Shown here in pieces: positions 32,088-43,100 of a stretch of 64,000 bases of DNA (position 1 is the first letter of the stretch; the number at the start of each line of letters is the position of its first letter). The position numbers and the translations under genes were made by a program. Origin of the DNA: RGIG3701 sp030530205 (GTDB lineage Bacteria > Planctomycetota > Planctomycetia > Pirellulales > Thermoguttaceae); the NCBI GenBank assembly GCA_030530205.1, contig JAUMVK010000007.1, positions 1-64,000 on the forward strand, written 5' to 3'. The notes beneath the pieces are model-generated. The model worked only from the letters and a program-made list of their open reading frames with translations, was not told the origin of the DNA and did no database searches.

Positions 32088-34715
32088 ATGCTCATTCAGG
32101 GATTGGATCAAAGCAGAGGATTACGGTTTTTTCAGGGAGTGCTGGCAGGCCTGGCACTCGTCCTTTGGTCGGGTTGTGCCTCGCATCCCACTTATCGCTC
32201 TAACTATTCCGGCTCGGCCAATCTCGCTCCCGGAAATACCACTCCCGAATTTTCTTCCGATCCGGCCCCAACCACGCCGCCATACATTTCAAGTACCGCT
32301 ACGCCCGGGGACCCAAACAAACCTTTGCAGGACTCACGCTCAACCACGGTCGTTCCGGCTACTACTTCCCAGCAGCCCCGCGGTTCCATTTGGTCCCAGA
32401 CGGATCTTCTCCTTGGTCCCAGGAACGTGATCGCCCGGCCTGGCTCCGAAGTTATTTTGACGGCGGGTCTGCGTGACAAAACAGGTCATCTTCTCACCAA
32501 CCAGCGCATTGATTGGAATATCACCCCCAATAGTGTAGGGCATTTTTCCCAGATTCAGGAACGGGAATTGAGAAATATTCTCGTTTTTGATTTTGTGAAG
32601 CCGAAAATCATTTCGGATACGCAAGCGGTTACGACAACTTCCCGGTCGGAAATCACGTTGGATCGCGGAACTCCAAACCTGAACGACGATATCGTGGTCC
32701 GCCGTGGGGAATCGTGGATTTCTGTCACGTCTCCGCGTGAGGGCATGACGGTTGTAAACGCTTCGGCGACCCAGCAGTCGGATGGGGTCTGCAAAACGCA
32801 GTCTTCTCGCATTGTGTGGGTTGACGCGGCCGTAAAACTTCCAGAGTCGAGGGTTCTGGATTTCGGCAGTTCATATACACTGACAACGGCTTTGCGTCGT
32901 GTCAGCGATGAACGACCGCTGGAGCGCTGGCGTATTCGTTACCAGATCATGGGAAATTCTACGGCAACTTTCGGTGACGGAAACAAAATGCTGGAAGTTT
33001 ACACGAACTACCAGGGCGAGGCCAAAGTCACGATGCGTCAGCCAATCGCAAGGCAGGAAGAAACCCTCGTCAACATTCAAATCATCAGACCGGCCGATGA
33101 AAACTTTAGTGAGGCCGTAATTGTTCAGGAATCCAAACTGCATTTCAGCTGGAGACCAAACACCATTAACATTCAGAAAACCATGCCGAGCGAGGCTCAT
33201 ATTGGTGAAATTGTTCCGGCAACGATTTTTGTGACGAATCTGACGAACCAGCCGCTTCAGAACGTTCGAATCGTGGACATCTCACAGCCGGGTCTGGTTC
33301 TTAAAGGGGCTGGTCCGCTTGGAAGTGATGCGCCGGAAGGCCGCCAGTGGCTAGTAACATCGCTTGCTCCCGGGGAGACCTACACGATCCAGTTGAACTA
33401 CCGTATTGAACAGCCCGGTTCCTACCTCTCCTTTTCGAGGGTTCAGACCCAAAAAATGGGAAGTGATTTGACTGTTGAGTGTTCTGCGCAGGTTTCTGCG
33501 GGAAGTGACACTTCACCGTACCAGCCGGAACTTCCAAAGGCTGCGCCAGCTGCCGTTCCTCCGGAACCCTATTCCTCCCCGGCAACTACAAACCCGGAAG
33601 GTAGTCCGAATTCCGGTTCCGGTGACCTTGCTGACCCGTTTGACGGCACGACGAAAGCCCTTCCGCCGCCGCCAGATTCTACGGAAGACGTTTATGTCCC
33701 TGGTGGTTCGGCTGACTCGGCGCCTGCCACACCTCCGCTGAAGTCGGAAACTTCTGGCACGGAATCAAAAACATCGGAAATCGCTTCCCAGAGTCCGCAG
33801 TACGCGCCGGTTTTTCCGAATGAAGATCCGGACGCCCAGCTCGGGCTGGATATTGTTGCGCCGGCGCGTGTAAAGAACGGCGAGACGTTCCGAGTTTTCA
33901 TCCAGCTGGCCAATCGCACGATGATGGATATGCATAATGTGGGGATTCAGGTCGGGAATACTCGAGGGCTTTCGAATCAGAATCCGGATGGTGACCTGAA
34001 TTTTGTCGAGCGAAATATCCAGGTGGTCCCGCAGCAGAAAATGACACGTATTCGGACAGACTTCGTAGCGACCGTCAGCGGCGATCAAGTGATAGAAGTC
34101 AAATTGATCCTTTCCAACGGAAAAGAATACCGGCGTGAAGCGAGGTTGCGGGTTCTGGAAAAAGATGGTTCCGAACCGGCCAAATCCGAGGAAATCGCTC
34201 CACCTGTGAAAGAGCAGGTTCCCTCGGCCGCGGATGCTCCCGAGATACCGCCTCTGGCACTTCCGGAAACCAAACAGGAAAAAACAGCCGAAAAAACGGA
34301 AGAAAACACCACGATTGGCGATCTTTTGGGGGTGAATTCGTCGGACAATTCCGGGTTGACGATCTCGCTGAAAGAGTCTGATTCCGACTTGAAAGCCGGA
34401 GATTCATTCAGTTATGATCTGAAAATCGCAAATTCAAGGAGTGAAACGATTAAAAAGATGGTGGTTCTGTTCGCTCTGCCGACAGAAAACGCTGTGATCC
34501 AGAAAGACTCCGTTACGGGGCCGGGAAAAGCGGACCTGGATACAGCGACGGGGATGCTAAGCTTTACGGACATTCCAGACGTTGCCCCGGGCAGCTCCGT
34601 TCAGTTTTCGATTCCCGTGAAAACGTTAAAAGCCGGGGCGTTTCAGGCACAGTTGAAAATTTTGGAAGATGGAACACCAAAGGCAGAGAAAGCACAGGAA
34701 ACGAGAGTAAAGTGA
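32088..34715 (+). CDS. DUF11-domain cell-surface protein, possible lipoprotein
   Basis: An 875-residue exported protein. A GGAGGGAG site before the ATG at 32088 fixes the start. The hydrophobic segment ends LALVLWSGCASH, a possible but imperfect lipobox (Trp at -3), so lipidation at Cys is uncertain. Middle beta-sandwich repeats include a DUF11-type domain (about 375-470: IGEIVPATIFVTNLTNQPLQ). A proline/serine-rich linker spans about 480-580. Two more Ig-like domains follow, the last reading LKAGDSFSYDLKIANSRSET. Planctomycetes carry many such proteins, probably as structural surface components. It is convergent with the FliJ-like gene. Confidence 0.75.
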   Translation: MLIQGLDQSRGLRFFQGVLAGLALVLWSGCASHPTYRSNYSGSANLAPGNTTPEFSSDPAPTTPPYISSTATPGDPNKPLQDSRSTTVVPATTSQQPRGSIWSQTDLLLGPRNVIARPGSEVILTAGLRDKTGHLLTNQRIDWNITPNSVGHFSQIQERELRNILVFDFVKPKIISDTQAVTTTSRSEITLDRGTPNLNDDIVVRRGESWISVTSPREGMTVVNASATQQSDGVCKTQSSRIVWVDAAVKLPESRVLDFGSSYTLTTALRRVSDERPLERWRIRYQIMGNSTATFGDGNKMLEVYTNYQGEAKVTMRQPIARQEETLVNIQIIRPADENFSEAVIVQESKLHFSWRPNTINIQKTMPSEAHIGEIVPATIFVTNLTNQPLQNVRIVDISQPGLVLKGAGPLGSDAPEGRQWLVTSLAPGETYTIQLNYRIEQPGSYLSFSRVQTQKMGSDLTVECSAQVSAGSDTSPYQPELPKAAPAAVPPEPYSSPATTNPEGSPNSGSGDLADPFDGTTKALPPPPDSTEDVYVPGGSADSAPATPPLKSETSGTESKTSEIASQSPQYAPVFPNEDPDAQLGLDIVAPARVKNGETFRVFIQLANRTMMDMHNVGIQVGNTRGLSNQNPDGDLNFVERNIQVVPQQKMTRIRTDFVATVSGDQVIEVKLILSNGKEYRREARLRVLEKDGSEPAKSEEIAPPVKEQVPSAADAPEIPPLALPETKQEKTAEKTEENTTIGDLLGVNSSDNSGLTISLKESDSDLKAGDSFSYDLKIANSRSETIKKMVVLFALPTENAVIQKDSVTGPGKADLDTATGMLSFTDIPDVAPGSSVQFSIPVKTLKAGAFQAQLKILEDGTPKAEKAQETRVK

Positions 34716-34716
34716 T

Positions 34717-35103
34717 TTACTTGTGCTTTTTCTTGTATTCTTCGCGTTGTTTTTCCTCCAGCTTTTCAAACTTTTTGACTTCCTGCTCGGCCTGAAGTAC
34801 CGTTTCGCGTTGACTCTCAACGACTTGGGTCAACGCATTTTGTTTTTGATGGATTTCTTCGAGTTTCTGTTTCAGGTGAGACTCGAACTGGGAATAAGCC
34901 TGCAACTGTGCCGCGTCGAACGTCCCTCCTCGCATAAGTTTTTCGCGTTCCACCTGTGAATCGCCAAGTTCTTTCTGGAGCTTTTCTTCTTCAGCGGCCA
35001 GCGCATTTTGCTGGGCCAAAAGGTCCGAGAGCGTCTGTTTTTCCGCATCGCGTTTGAACTCTTGAACTTTCTGAACGGCCTGGAGCCGGAACTGGAACGG
35101 CAT
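34717..35103 (-). CDS. FliJ-like coiled-coil protein
   Basis: A 128-residue, almost wholly alpha-helical coiled coil, MPFQFRLQAVQKVQEFKRDA to REEYKKKHK. The N-terminal F.FRLQ.V..V...K pattern and length match the flagellar export chaperone FliJ, which links FliI to FlhA. No other flagellar gene is nearby, so the call rests on this pattern. It follows lgt on the same strand by about 60 bp. I start at 35103 with AAGGA upstream. Confidence 0.6.
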   Translation of the reverse strand: MPFQFRLQAVQKVQEFKRDAEKQTLSDLLAQQNALAAEEEKLQKELGDSQVEREKLMRGGTFDAAQLQAYSQFESHLKQKLEEIHQKQNALTQVVESQRETVLQAEQEVKKFEKLEEKQREEYKKKHK

Positions 35104-35161
35104 GAGGAGATTCCTTTTCGGCACAGCTGAAATCGGAGAACTGACAACTGATAATTGAAAA

Positions 35162-36490
35162 CTACTGAACGCTTCTCTTCGACCGGATCAACAGTATCCA
35201 CAACACGGCCGAGGTCAGCAAAAGGACAAGTGAAACGTTTTGTGAAATGGTGAATTGCGTCCCGAGGGCATTTGCTTCGTCGTTTCGAATCATCTCAAGA
35301 ATGAATCGGGTCAAGGGGTAAATCGTCAGGAAAAGGAGGGCAACCTCCCCATCCCAAATCATTCCCGGTTTGTTTTGGCTTAGCCGGAACCGAGAGTAAA
35401 TGAGCAAAATCACGCAGATTACGGCCGCGTTCAAACTACTGTAGAGTTGGGTAGGATAAACCGCCAGACTGGTGGGTCCTGCATTCTGAGTCGTGACCCA
35501 CGATTTGGTAAGCGTTTGCCCGTTTCGGTCGATTTCCAGCGTGATTTTCCCCTGGTCCCGCGTTTCCCAGATGAGGAAAGAAATGACCTGCATACGTGAG
35601 GGATTGATGCGTTTTTCATTCACGTTTAAAATTCGGTCGCCGGGTTGGAGCCCCACTTTCTCTGCGAGGCTTCCCGGCTGGATCTCCAGAATGGAAGCTG
35701 GAGCGTTTTGCGTGAAATCATCGTCGAGCTTCATCCCGTAGTAAAACGCGTTGGGGTCCAGATCGATTTTTCCTTCTTCGAGCTGGCGGTTAAACGGCGG
35801 ACTGCCGGCAGGAAAGCGTACACCCCAAAACTCGTGCGCGGGGTCACACATTCCACCGAAACAGCATCCATTCAGAAAACAGCCTATCCGACCGAGTGCC
35901 AAACCTAGCATCATAGACGGGGCCAGGAGGTCCAGCATTCGGGGAATGGAAAGTTTTTTCACGAGCATGTAGATCCCGCCGCCGAGTATTCCGCCGATGA
36001 TCGAGCCGTAAACGACCAACCCACCGCCAGGGATATTGGCGATTCGGACGAGGGTTTCTCCCAGAGTTGGGGCCTGAAAGTCAGACCAGTACTCAATGAC
36101 GTAAAACGCTCTCGCGCCGAGAAGTCCGCAAATGCAAACAACGAAAGCAACGGAAAAAACGTTTTCAGCCGTGAAACCGAATTTCTTCGCCCGAAATGCC
36201 GCGAGGCAGTACGCCAAAACAATTCCCAGGAGCATCATGGTCCCGTAAGACTGAACGGGGATCCCCGCCAGTTTCCCGACTCTCGGAAGGAAAAAACAAA
36301 TCACTGCCCCACCCAAAAGAGCGAGGAACAGATTGGTCAGGAATTCCGATGCGGATTTCTTCGGAGAAAAAAACCAGTACCAGACACTTGCCGCGGCAGT
36401 TCCCACGAGCCAAAGAATCATGAGGAGGCCAAAGCCGAAAACCGGGAGGCCGAACACTTCGTACGGAATGTAAAAAAGGGTCTGATGCAT
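35162..36490 (-). CDS. lgt: Prolipoprotein diacylglyceryl transferase with inserted PDZ domain
   Basis: Inner-membrane enzyme that transfers diacylglyceryl from phosphatidylglycerol to the lipobox Cys of prolipoproteins. The Lgt signature GRIGCFLNGCCFGG is near residues 201-214. At 442 residues it is about 150 longer than usual. Most of the extra length is a PDZ-like domain at about 260-330 (ILEIQPGSLAEKVGLQPGDR then ILNVNEKR) placed in the periplasmic loop before the last membrane helices. The N-terminus also carries extra hydrophobic segments. The PDZ could bind substrate termini or partner proteins. Confidence 0.9.
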   Translation of the reverse strand: MHQTLFYIPYEVFGLPVFGFGLLMILWLVGTAAASVWYWFFSPKKSASEFLTNLFLALLGGAVICFFLPRVGKLAGIPVQSYGTMMLLGIVLAYCLAAFRAKKFGFTAENVFSVAFVVCICGLLGARAFYVIEYWSDFQAPTLGETLVRIANIPGGGLVVYGSIIGGILGGGIYMLVKKLSIPRMLDLLAPSMMLGLALGRIGCFLNGCCFGGMCDPAHEFWGVRFPAGSPPFNRQLEEGKIDLDPNAFYYGMKLDDDFTQNAPASILEIQPGSLAEKVGLQPGDRILNVNEKRINPSRMQVISFLIWETRDQGKITLEIDRNGQTLTKSWVTTQNAGPTSLAVYPTQLYSSLNAAVICVILLIYSRFRLSQNKPGMIWDGEVALLFLTIYPLTRFILEMIRNDEANALGTQFTISQNVSLVLLLTSAVLWILLIRSKRSVQ

Positions 36491-36550
36491 GATGGTTTTT
36501 TATTCCTGGGGATTCCGTTCCTGATTTTTGGACTTTGGTCGTTAACTCAA

Positions 36551-37438
36551 CTAAAGGTCCAAACGCCACACCGCGCCCTGCTTGGCCTCAACGATTTTGA
36601 ACCGGTTCTGGTTTGGCTCGTAATCTGGGCCTTTATTGAGCACGAGGTAGTCACGCATGAAGAGTTTGAACTCAGCCTGCTTCGGCGAGAGCGTCGCGTT
36701 CACCAGGCCAATATCGCCCCAGTGCCCGTTGGAGGGTAGGATCAATGCTTTCACTCCGTCCTTTTCGTAGGTGGTCCAGTAGTGATGATGGCCGTTGATG
36801 TACCCCGCCACGCAGTCGTTCGCCTTCAAAATGTCGGCGATTTTGGTCTCATTCAGGTCGTGGTGCGCACCGACGATCACCGGTTTGGTGGAGGCCTTGA
36901 GCGTTTCGTTCAGGAAATCGCGCTGATCGTCCAGAATCTCACCCGGCGTGATCCAGCGGGTCGTTTCCGGCGGCTCGATGAGCGAGTCGAGCATCAGGAA
37001 ATCCACGTTTTCCGTCTCGACACGAAAAACGAGCCGGTCCTTCATGAGCGACTTTTCAGCGTGTTCCGGAAAAACCTCAGTGAAATTCTCGCGGCGGTCG
37101 TGGTTTCCCATGCAGGTCGTCCACGGGATCCCCGCGGCGTCGAGCGGAGCCACCAGTTCTTTCAGGAGTTTGTAGTCTTCCAGTTTCCCATACAAAAACG
37201 CGAAGTCCCCGTAAATCAGCACGTGCCCCGGGCGGGGATTCATCGCGACGATTTCGGAAATGCTTTGCCGCATGAAGTCAAGCTGATGTTTCAGGTGTGG
37301 CGCGCAGTGCGTATCGGAAAGCAGAACGAGGTGGTTCGGATCGACCGAAACGGCCTCTTCCGCCAAAATGCGGCTGGCGAACGGCGTGGAAACGCTTCCG
37401 GCCAGCATCGCGGCGAGGAAATTACGACGATTCATCAT
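36551..37438 (-). CDS. Exported metallophosphoesterase
   Basis: A calcineurin-type phosphoesterase of about 294 residues with a Tat-like N-terminus (MNRRNFLAAMLAGSVSTPFA). Metal-binding motifs are visible in order: SDTHCAPH near residue 40, YGDFAFLYG near 96, MGNHDRR near 135, and GHHHYW near 220. The substrate is unknown. An AGGAG precedes the two adjacent ATG codons. It follows the FAD oxidoreductase gene by 76 bp on the same strand and may be co-expressed with it. Confidence 0.88.
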   Translation of the reverse strand: MMNRRNFLAAMLAGSVSTPFASRILAEEAVSVDPNHLVLLSDTHCAPHLKHQLDFMRQSISEIVAMNPRPGHVLIYGDFAFLYGKLEDYKLLKELVAPLDAAGIPWTTCMGNHDRRENFTEVFPEHAEKSLMKDRLVFRVETENVDFLMLDSLIEPPETTRWITPGEILDDQRDFLNETLKASTKPVIVGAHHDLNETKIADILKANDCVAGYINGHHHYWTTYEKDGVKALILPSNGHWGDIGLVNATLSPKQAEFKLFMRDYLVLNKGPDYEPNQNRFKIVEAKQGAVWRLDL

Positions 37439-37514
37439 GGCTTTTTCTCCTGTTTTTTAGGTGGGACTTCGGGGCCGCTTTTAACGGAACACCCGGTTAA
37501 AATTTCTGTTTGGT

Positions 37515-38939
37515 TTAGCAATTCGGCAGGAACGCGCCGAAATCCTTCAGCGCGGTTTGCAGCGTCTTCACGTTGATCTCGTGGACGGAGGTTTTCTCGG
37601 CGATGGCCCGTGCGGCCGCGATCCCCGCCGCCTGGCCCGTGATGTAGCACCCGGGCATAACGCGCACCGAGCCGTGAACATAGTGGTCGCTCGAAATGCA
37701 GCGCCCGGCCGTGAGCAGATTTTCAAACCCCGCCGGAGTCAGTGTCCGGTACGGGATCCCGTAACTCTCGCCCTTTTTGTAACGGAACGTCTCGTCGAAC
37801 TCCTTGCGGTGCTGCGCGTATCCCTCCGAGGTCGGGTCGAGCGGGTGAATGTCGATCGGGTACGAGTACCGCCCGATCTCGTCCTCAAAAACGGCGCGCT
37901 CGCGGTAGTCTTTCAGGCTCAGCACGTAATCGCCGATGATTCGCCGCGTCTCACGGATCCCCATCAGCGAGCCGGTCTGGATCATCTGCGCGTTTTCAAA
38001 ACCCTCGAGGTACTCGTTGAAGTAGCGGGTAAATTCGCGCATACTCCGCCGGCACGTGATCAGCGCGTCGGTCACGGAACGTTCGTCGGTCCCGTCCACG
38101 TTGAACGCGTGGCCAATATTCCCACCGCCCAGGTCGCCGCCGAACTCGAACGCTCCGCAGAAATGCTCGTCCGGAACGCTGAACACGCCGTCGGCGATCG
38201 CCTGTTTGATCCGGAAACCCTGCGGCTGGACCATCCCTTGCGGCCGCGATGCTTTTTTCCACTTTTCCCAGTCGATCCCGCTCCAGACGCTGCACAGTGT
38301 GCCGGGCATCAGGCGGCCTTCCGCGTTTCCCTTTTCAAATTTCGCGCCCGCCCTGACGGCCAGATCGCCGTTTCCAGTGCAGTCGATGTAAACCTTGGCC
38401 CGCACCGCGAACATACCGGACGGCGCGACGCAGATCACGCAGTCGATGTGACCGTCCGAAACGATGGTTTCACAGAACGTCGTGCAGAAGGTGAAATCCA
38501 CGCCCGCCTCTTTCAGCAGCGCGTCGTAAACCCGTTTCAGCGCCTCAATATCGGTCGCGGGGCCTTTCAGAAGCCGTTCCTTTTTCAGAGCGTCCACGAC
38601 CGTCTGACCGAAACCGCCGCAGAGGAAATTTACGCCGTCGCTCATCTGCATAAAGACCGGGACCAGTGCGGCCGTTCCCATCCCACCAAGGCAGGACTGG
38701 GCTTCCGCCAGAAAGACGCTCACGCCCTGCTTTCTCGCCGCGACCGCCGCCGCAGCGCCGGCCGGACCGCCACCCGCGATGAAAACGTCCACGTCGTACT
38801 TGACCGGGAGCGATTTTGTGAACTGAACCTCATTTTTCCCGGAGACGTTTTCCGTTTCGGTCCCTTCCGAGGCGTTGGCGAGTGAACCGCTGGCCGCGAG
38901 AGATCCGGCGGCGAGCATCCATTGACGGCGGGTAAGCAT
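37515..38939 (-). CDS. Tat-exported FAD-dependent oxidoreductase
   Basis: A 474-residue flavoprotein, paralogous to the gene at 16570. The N-terminus MLTRRQWMLAAGSLAASGSL has an RR motif suited to the Tat pathway, so it is probably exported already loaded with FAD. The Rossmann motif FIAGGGPAGAAAAVAARKQG is near residues 53-72. YIDCTGNGDLAVRAGA near 190 and TAGRCISSDHYVHGS near 420 are family-typical. AAAGGAT precedes the ATG. It sits between panC and a metallophosphoesterase. Confidence 0.87.
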   Translation of the reverse strand: MLTRRQWMLAAGSLAASGSLANASEGTETENVSGKNEVQFTKSLPVKYDVDVFIAGGGPAGAAAAVAARKQGVSVFLAEAQSCLGGMGTAALVPVFMQMSDGVNFLCGGFGQTVVDALKKERLLKGPATDIEALKRVYDALLKEAGVDFTFCTTFCETIVSDGHIDCVICVAPSGMFAVRAKVYIDCTGNGDLAVRAGAKFEKGNAEGRLMPGTLCSVWSGIDWEKWKKASRPQGMVQPQGFRIKQAIADGVFSVPDEHFCGAFEFGGDLGGGNIGHAFNVDGTDERSVTDALITCRRSMREFTRYFNEYLEGFENAQMIQTGSLMGIRETRRIIGDYVLSLKDYRERAVFEDEIGRYSYPIDIHPLDPTSEGYAQHRKEFDETFRYKKGESYGIPYRTLTPAGFENLLTAGRCISSDHYVHGSVRVMPGCYITGQAAGIAAARAIAEKTSVHEINVKTLQTALKDFGAFLPNC

Positions 38940-38971
38940 TTTCTATCCTTTCATTCGTTGAACTTTAAGGT

Positions 38972-39835
38972 TCATTCGATCAACATATTGTCGATCAGGC
39001 GCGTATCGTCCACACGTACCGCGAGCAGGATCGCCACCGGGAGTCGAATCTCTTCACCCTCCTGCGGAAGCAGGGTTTCCGGATCCACGATCGCGACGTA
39101 ATCGATCGAGTGTTTCGGATGAGTCAGAATCCCCCTGATCTCCGCCTCCACGGCCGCGCGGTCCCGGATCCCTTCGTCCAGGATCATGGCTTTGGCCCGG
39201 TTCAGGCTCCGCGAGAGGCACAGCGCGCGCTGACGGGCGTCGGCCGAGAGGTAACGGTTTCGGGAACTCATCGCCAGACCGTCCTCTTCACGTTTGATGG
39301 GGCACATCTGGATGGAGACCGGAACGTTCAGATCGCGCACGAACTGCCGGATGACCTGAACCTGCTGGAAGTCTTTTTGACCAAAGAACGCGATGTCGGC
39401 CTGAGTCATATTGAAGAGTTTCAGCACGACGGTCGCGACCCCGCGGAAATGCGTCGGGCGGAACTGCCCCTCCAGCGGTTTTGCCACGCCGGCAACGTCC
39501 ACGTAGGTGAAGAAATTTTTCGGGTACATTTCCTCGGCGGACGGCGTGAACACGATAATATTTTCCTTCGCGTTTTCCTTTTCGAGCAGGGCCAGGTCGT
39601 TTTCCAGCGTCCGCGGGTACTTATCGAAATCCTCCCCCGGCGCGAACTGGGTCGGGTTCACGAAAATCGACACGATGGTCCAGTCGGAATTCTTCAGCGA
39701 CTCTTTGACGAGTGAAATATGACCGGCATGCAATGCGCCCATCGTCGGAACCAGCCCGACGCGGAGATTCTGAAGGTGCAGCGACTTAACGAGCGAATGA
39801 AGCGTAGAGCATTCACGCACAACTTGAGGTTTCAT
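38972..39835 (-). CDS. panC: Pantothenate synthetase
   Basis: Joins pantoate and beta-alanine with ATP to form pantothenate. The 287-residue product has the family motifs VPTMGALHAGHISLVKES near residue 30, NPTQFAPGEDFDKYPRT near 60, FGQKDFQQVQVIRQFVRDL near 153 and SSRNRYLSADAR near 190. A TTGTGT/TATAAT promoter (39894-39921, minus strand) lies upstream. It is linked by pathway to coaX (50654) and coaD (27498). Confidence 0.96.
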   Translation of the reverse strand: MKPQVVRECSTLHSLVKSLHLQNLRVGLVPTMGALHAGHISLVKESLKNSDWTIVSIFVNPTQFAPGEDFDKYPRTLENDLALLEKENAKENIIVFTPSAEEMYPKNFFTYVDVAGVAKPLEGQFRPTHFRGVATVVLKLFNMTQADIAFFGQKDFQQVQVIRQFVRDLNVPVSIQMCPIKREEDGLAMSSRNRYLSADARQRALCLSRSLNRAKAMILDEGIRDRAAVEAEIRGILTHPKHSIDYVAIVDPETLLPQEGEEIRLPVAILLAVRVDDTRLIDNMLIE

Positions 39836-40148
39836 AATCGGCTTTCTGCGAAAAGTAAAAAGAGGAACATGATATAAACGTCATAACTTTTTTATTATAT
39901 CATAATTTCCATAAAACACAATACAGGCCCGGAAATATTTCAAACTTTCTACGGATGTTCTTCCAAACAGAAAAAACATTTATTTGTATTAAAGTAGGCA
40001 AAACAGGCAAACTTTTCCACTTGTGAGAATAAAAAGATATTTTTGGTTTTTAAGTGCCGATGAAGAAATGAATACCCTTTGAAAGGGATATGGTGTTTCC
40101 ATGTTTCCTGGTGAAACGGAAGCAGATCATCGTTCGAAAGGAATCGAC
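39836..40148. other. Intergenic region between panC and the autotransporter gene
   Basis: About 310 bp, AT-rich, with no gene. It includes the minus-strand panC promoter: ACACAA (39916-39921) and ATTATA (39894-39899) on the plus strand, read as TTGTGT-N16-TATAAT. The plus-strand promoter for the autotransporter is not clear to me. Confidence 0.6.
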
Positions 40149-43100
40149 ATGATTAGACAACCACGGAAGATATTACATTCGGCTTTATTAGCGGCGAGCC
40201 TCCTCGCGCTGGGAACAGCGATACCGGCTCATGCCGCGACTTATACAGATTCCACAACCACCAATATTACGGGGGCGGACATCGGTAAAACATACACCGA
40301 TGGAAGTGGAAATACACACAATTTAGGTGTGAAATGGACTGACTACGATGATCCTACTCTTGCGGATCGCTCGGAAGACGCTCTGCAGTTCTCCCAGAAG
40401 AATCTGACCATTAATAACGCTACGGTCAATTGGAAGACCATTTTCGGTGAAAGAGGTAAAGGCAATAATCAGACTATTTCTCTGACAGGCACTAACAAAT
40501 TCGACAATCAGGGGATTTATTTCGGCTCCCGCAGCGGCGAGAGAAGCGGTGGTTTCGGCGGCGATGTCACGCTCACCATGGATGGAAATAACGAGTTTAC
40601 CCAGCGCGTCATCATTGGAGGTGAAGGTGGTTACGGAGCCGACACGGGAGTGACCGGTCGTTCTTCCGTCACCATTTCGAGCGGTATAAATACATTCAAT
40701 TATAATAAAGAAAATTATGGTCCTGATAAATACTATGGTCACGAAGATGCCGAAAACGGATATATACCCTACACAGACGGCTCAACAGGACCGAAGTATC
40801 ATTCTTATGACTATTGGGATAATTACTACGGTGTGTACCTTTCAGCGATTGGAAATTCAGGCGTTCCGGGAGGCATTTCGGAAGGCGACAGTACGAAGGG
40901 GGCGCACCTGACCATCGACGGAGGACACAATACCTTCAACGTCATGACGGCCATTGGAGGCGGTTACGACCTTACGCCTTACTGTTCGGTACAAACCAGC
41001 TCGGACGATAATGATGTTGTTTGGGGTGGGGCCAACGAGATTACCATCAACGATGGGATCAACGAATTTGCCGGTCGGACATTTTTCGGCGCGGCAGGAA
41101 GTACTACCCGCGTCGATTTCAACGGCGAGTCGAATACGGCTTTCACAGGCAAATACATTTCCGATAATATGGACCGCGCGGAAGCTCTTCGGGAAGATGG
41201 GAAACCCGGAAACTCCTACCGCGGCGGCGATCTGCCATACGTCTTTTTCGGCGGCAAAACGCTTACGTCTCAGGACTCGCTGCTTTTCCAGGCCGGAACA
41301 GGCAGTTCCGTGGACGTTCCTCTTCTGACGAGCAATACAAGCGTGAATTTCAACGGAACCAACGACGATAAAGAGGTCGCGAGTTTCATGACCACCGCCT
41401 TCTTTGGAGGCGCGGACGAGCGCTGGCTCGCGGGTGATCAGACCCGTGTGGAAGACGGCGAAACCACGAATAATTTCTACTTCGGCTGGAATGCCGGTTC
41501 ACTTGCCGGCACGAACGCGACCCGGCATGACGACGGCGTGGCGAACGTTACGCTCAACGGTGGAACGGTGACGGTTGGAAACGTGAATACGACCCCGATC
41601 GTTGCGACCCGAAGCAGTGAACCTTGGGAATACGACATTGAGTCGTACCAATCCCGCTACGAACAGGTCCGGCTCATTGGAACCTCAGAAGGTTCAACTT
41701 TTACGACGACCGGGGGAACGCTGAAGTTCCAGGTCGCCACACATGACAAATCCTCGGCAGACTACCAGAAGGCGGTCGCTGACGGCTACACCGGTTACTT
41801 TACGGAGCTTTCCACGGAAGTCGAAAATCCGGTCACGCAGGTTTACGAAGAGAACACCCCGGTGCAGCTCGAATCGGGTATGATCGCGTTTGACTCGATC
41901 AACATTTCGGCGGACACGCAAGTTAAAATCAAGGATCTGAGCGGCGTCATTGCGACGCAGGGACAGAGCAAAGACTTTTACACGAACCCGGTTTTGGTCG
42001 ATACAACGGGCGCGACGGCGGAAAAGGACACCTACATCGATCTTTCCCAGAACTCCGGTACGGACTCGCCGGTCGTCATGGGCAAGACAGAATACGATTA
42101 CTACTTCTACAAAGTGATTGCGGAAGACGTCGATCCGAACCACGCAGCCGAGGATGGTATCCAGACAAATCAGGTCCGTTTGCACATCGTGGGCCCTGAC
42201 AAACCGATCGAAGATTACTTCGTCGGGAACATGGAGGACAATACGGATACGGTGCTGGACATCATCAAGAATAAAGAGCCGGAGGATTTGTACGAGCAGA
42301 TCGACGACATCATTTCCGACAGTACTTCGGCGGAAGAAGTCGCGGAACGTTTTGACCAGCTCGTTGGAGCGACTTATGGCGATTTGGCTGCCGCGAAGGT
42401 TCAGCACCTCAGCGCTTTTAACCTCCAGCTTTCCAATAAACTCCTTGGGAACGATGGGACACGCTGTGATTTCTGGAACTGCGGCTCCTGCGAGGAAGAA
42501 GACGGAAGCCTGTTTTGTCCGTGCATTTACAGCAACCGGAACATCTGGGGATCTTTCCACGCAGATGGCGGCAAAGTGGACATGCACCGTTATTACGCCG
42601 GCTACGACTCAAGCAGCTGGGGCGTGACCGTCGGGTTCGACTGGTACAGTGAAGACGAAACCCACATGGGATTTTTCTTCGATTACACACGTTACAATGT
42701 TGAATCCTCCGCGAAATACAGTGGCACGTATGCTTACGCCAAGGACTACACTGTCGGAGCGTACGGGAAATTCGACGCATTCTTTTTCGGAGGGTACAAT
42801 ACTATCATCGCGAGTGTTTCCTTCACTGACGTTCAGGGAAAACGCTGGGGACTTGAAGAGTCCTCTGTCTGTGACACAACAGGCACTGTTCCGTGTCTCT
42901 TTTATGAGCATGGCTGGCAGTACGCCTTTTCCGATCGGCTGACCATCAACCCGTTCGCGGGTCTCCAGTTTGTGTACTACAGTACCTCGGGATTTATGGA
43001 GGATTCTCTGAATAACACCACGGGAGAAGCGGGCGTTTTGGGAATTCGCACGGACGGTATGACGTACAGGTCTTTGCACTCGAACATCGGAGTTCGTACT

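Noticed and set aside
35162..36490. PDZ segment as a separate gene or frameshifted fusion
   Set aside because: It is in frame within Lgt, flanked on both sides by Lgt membrane segments, with no internal start or stop.
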